From assembly GCA_019348335.1 (NCBI GenBank), contig JAHWJR010000098.1, positions 1 through 6,944 of the forward strand: 6,944 bases of DNA, in the 5' to 3' direction. Source of the DNA: Actinomycetota bacterium (GTDB lineage: Bacteria; Actinomycetota; Acidimicrobiia; Acidimicrobiales; CADCSY01). The notes beneath the pieces are model-generated. The model was not told where the DNA came from and did not search any database. It saw only the letters and a program-made list of their open reading frames with translations. Below, piece after piece: positions 5,236 through 6,944 of this stretch. The position numbers and the translations under genes were made by a program. Each line of letters opens with the position of its first letter. The stretch's first letter is position 1.

Positions 5236-6915
5236 CTAGGCGGTGGTGATGGCGCCGCGCTCGGCGCCGGACGCCAGGCGGGCGTACTTGGCCAGGACTC
5301 CCGTGGTGTACCGGGGCGGAGGCAGCTTCCAGTCGGCCCGGCGGCGCTCGAGCTCGGCGTGGTCGACGGCCAGTTCGATGGTGTGGGCCTCGACGTCGAT
5401 GGCGATGCGGTCGCCGTCACGCAGGAGGGCGATGGGGCCGCCGTCGACCGCCTCCGGCGCGACGTGGCCGATGCAGAACCCGTGGGTGCCGCCGGAGAAG
5501 CGGCCGTCGGTGATGAGGGCGGTGTCGGCACCGCGGCCAGCACCCTTCATGGCCCCGGTGACGGCCAGCATCTCCCGCATGCCGGGGCCGCCCTTGGGGC
5601 CCTCGTAGCGGATCACCACCACGTCGCCGGAGCGGATGCGCCCGCCGAGGATGGCCTCCATGGCCCCGTCCTCGCCGTCGAAGACCCGGGCCGGGCCCTC
5701 GAAACGGGTGAAGTCGATGCCGGCCACCTTCACCACCGCGCCCTTCGGCGCCAGCGACCCGGTGAGCACGGCGATGCCACCCATGGGATGGACGGGATCG
5801 GACAGGGGGTGCACCACGCTGCCGTCGGGCGGGGGAACGTCGAGGTGGGCCAGGTTCTCGGCCAGGGTGCGCCCGGTGACGGTGAGGCAGTCACCGTGGA
5901 TCAGGCCGGCGTCGAGCAGCTCGGCGAGCACGACGGGCACCCCGCCCACACGGTCGAGGTCGACCATGTGGTAGCGCCCGTGGGGCTTGGTGTCGGCGAT
6001 GTGGGGCACGCGCCGGGCCACCCGGTTGAAGTCGTCGAGCTCGAGCTCGACCTGCGCCTCGTTGGCGATGGCCAGGAGGTGGAGCACCGCGTTGGTGGAG
6101 CCGCCGAGGGCCATGACCACGGCGATGGCGTTCTCGAACGCCTCCTTGGTCATGATCTGCCGGGGCCGGATGCCGGCTTCGATCAGGCTCACCACCGCGT
6201 GCCCGCTGGCCTCGGCCACCTCGTCGCGGCGGGCGTCGGGGGCCGGCGGCGTGGCGCTGCCGGGCAGCGACATGCCCAGCGCCTCGGCGACGGCGGCCAT
6301 GGTGTTGGCGGTGAACATGCCGGCGCAGCTGCCCTCACTGGGACAGGCTCGCCGCTCGATGTCGCCGAGCTCGTCCTCGGTGATGGCGCCGGCGGCGCAG
6401 GCCCCCACGGCCTCGAACACGCTGACGATGTCGAGCGCCTCGCCGTTGCGCCGCCCGGGCAGGATCGACCCGCCGTAGACGAAGACCGAGGGCAGGTTGA
6501 GCCGGGCGGCGGCCATGAGCATGCCGGGGAGGCTCTTGTCACAGCCGGCGAAGGTGACCATGGCGTCGAGGCGCTCGGCGTGCATCACCGTCTCCACCGA
6601 GTCGGCGATCACCTCCCGGCTGACCAGCGAGGCTCGCATGCCCTCGTGGCCCATGGAGATGCCGTCGGAGATGGCGATGGTCGTGAACTCCAGCGGGAAC
6701 CCGCCGGCGGCCCGCACACCCAGCTTGGCCCGCTTGGCCAGACGGTCGAGGGGGAGGTTGCACGGCGTGAGCTCGTTCCACGACGAGCACACCCCCACCT
6801 GCGGTTTGCCCCAATCGTCGTCGGTCATGCCGACCGCCCGGAGCATGGCCCGCGCCGGCGCCCGCTGGGGACCGTCGGTGACCTCGTGGCTGCGCGGCTT
6901 CATGTCCTGCCCCAT
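5236..6915 (-). CDS. ilvD: Dihydroxy-acid dehydratase
   Basis: Dehydrates 2,3-dihydroxy-isovalerate and 2,3-dihydroxy-3-methylvalerate to the 2-keto acids that become valine, leucine and isoleucine, and toward pantothenate; cytoplasmic and Fe-S dependent. It is 559 residues, complete and typical of the IlvD/Edd family. The three cluster cysteines are visible: Cys52 in TPCNLPLDRLA, Cys125 in AGCDKSLPGM and Cys197 in GSCAGMFTANTM. Lys126 next to Cys125 fits the carbamylated Mg ligand, and Ser474 in DGRFSGGTHGF is the catalytic base. With no evidence from sequence alone I do not decide between a 2Fe-2S and a 4Fe-4S cluster. Start ATG6915 gives MGQDMKPRS; ATG6903 (MKPRS) also fits homologues. Neither has a good Shine-Dalgarno. 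It is first in the five-gene minus-strand run and 12 nt ahead of the SGNH hydrolase. Confidence 0.97.
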   Translation of the reverse strand: MGQDMKPRSHEVTDGPQRAPARAMLRAVGMTDDDWGKPQVGVCSSWNELTPCNLPLDRLAKRAKLGVRAAGGFPLEFTTIAISDGISMGHEGMRASLVSREVIADSVETVMHAERLDAMVTFAGCDKSLPGMLMAAARLNLPSVFVYGGSILPGRRNGEALDIVSVFEAVGACAAGAITEDELGDIERRACPSEGSCAGMFTANTMAAVAEALGMSLPGSATPPAPDARRDEVAEASGHAVVSLIEAGIRPRQIMTKEAFENAIAVVMALGGSTNAVLHLLAIANEAQVELELDDFNRVARRVPHIADTKPHGRYHMVDLDRVGGVPVVLAELLDAGLIHGDCLTVTGRTLAENLAHLDVPPPDGSVVHPLSDPVHPMGGIAVLTGSLAPKGAVVKVAGIDFTRFEGPARVFDGEDGAMEAILGGRIRSGDVVVIRYEGPKGGPGMREMLAVTGAMKGAGRGADTALITDGRFSGGTHGFCIGHVAPEAVDGGPIALLRDGDRIAIDVEAHTIELAVDHAELERRRADWKLPPPRYTTGVLAKYARLASGAERGAITTA

Positions 6916-6922
6916 GGCCCGA

Positions 6923-6928
6923 AGCGTA
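6923..6928 (-). promoter_or_regulatory. Candidate -10 element for a leaderless ilvD transcript
   Basis: The minus strand reads TACGCT, matching the TANNNT -10 pattern, and its last base is 7 nt before ATG6915. Transcription would begin at or within a base of the ATG, giving a leaderless mRNA, which is common in actinobacteria and would explain the missing Shine-Dalgarno. The -35 position lies at or past the window edge, so it cannot be checked here. Confidence 0.3.
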
Positions 6929-6944
6929 CGGGATGGCCGCCCGT

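Larger units (their letters stand above)
2377..6915 (-). other. Probable five-gene operon: ilvD, SGNH hydrolase, methyltransferase, mutY, flavin reductase
   Basis: All five genes read leftward with a 12-nt gap and then overlaps of 4, 16 and 4 nt. There is no room for internal terminators or promoters outside coding sequence. The four downstream genes all use GTG starts, and two start as GTGA with the previous stop, the classic arrangement for translational coupling. The run is inferred to be transcribed from upstream of ilvD and to end near the 2361-2377 hairpin. Confidence 0.7.

Noticed and set aside
3747..5543. An N-terminal extension fusing mutY to about 600 further residues
   Set aside because: The frame is open only because stops are rare in GC-rich DNA. 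The extension runs through the methyltransferase, SGNH hydrolase and ilvD genes in another frame and is low-complexity.
1..6944. Defence system, toxin-antitoxin pair, prophage, IS element or CRISPR array
   Set aside because: No repeats, terminal inverted repeats, transposase, integrase or nuclease signatures. Every long frame with motifs is a known housekeeping or metabolic family.

Overview
This is a GC-rich (about 70%) bacterial window, densely packed, with GTG used for most minus-strand starts. The protein character (a short MutY of the mycobacterial type, an actinobacterial-style oligopeptidase B, the N-terminus of a SufB-like protein) points to the Actinobacteria. A lineage such as Acidimicrobiia is plausible, but that is inference and cannot be proven here. 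I see no mobile element, CRISPR array, tRNA, rRNA or phage gene. This looks like ordinary chromosomal housekeeping sequence, and I did not find a convincing new system.

Left edge (1-153): the first 65 bases hold the start of a minus-strand gene leaving the window, most likely sufB (Fe-S cluster assembly scaffold), with a clear Shine-Dalgarno. It diverges from the plus-strand peptidase across a short promoter region that contains the one obvious AT-rich patch of the window.

Plus strand (154-2398): a complete oligopeptidase B (ptrB, serine peptidase family S9A) with its catalytic triad and acidic specificity residues intact, followed by a possible 44-residue single-span membrane protein whose end overlaps the end of the convergent gene.

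Minus strand (2377-6915, read right to left): five tightly packed genes. They are ilvD (dihydroxy-acid dehydratase, branched-chain amino acid synthesis), a membrane-anchored SGNH/GDSL hydrolase, a class I SAM-dependent methyltransferase, mutY (adenine glycosylase that repairs A opposite 8-oxoguanine) and a flavin reductase-like protein. Junctions are a 12-nt gap, then overlaps of 4, 16 and 4 nt, so one co-transcribed and translationally coupled operon is likely. All four genes after ilvD start with GTG. The functions are mixed. IlvD and MutY both carry Fe-S clusters and a Fe-S assembly gene lies nearby, but no single pathway joins them all.

Points of note are the unusual spacing of the MutY Fe-S cysteines (last gap 7 residues instead of 5), a possible leaderless ilvD transcript, the small membrane ORF, and a hairpin at the convergent gene junction.
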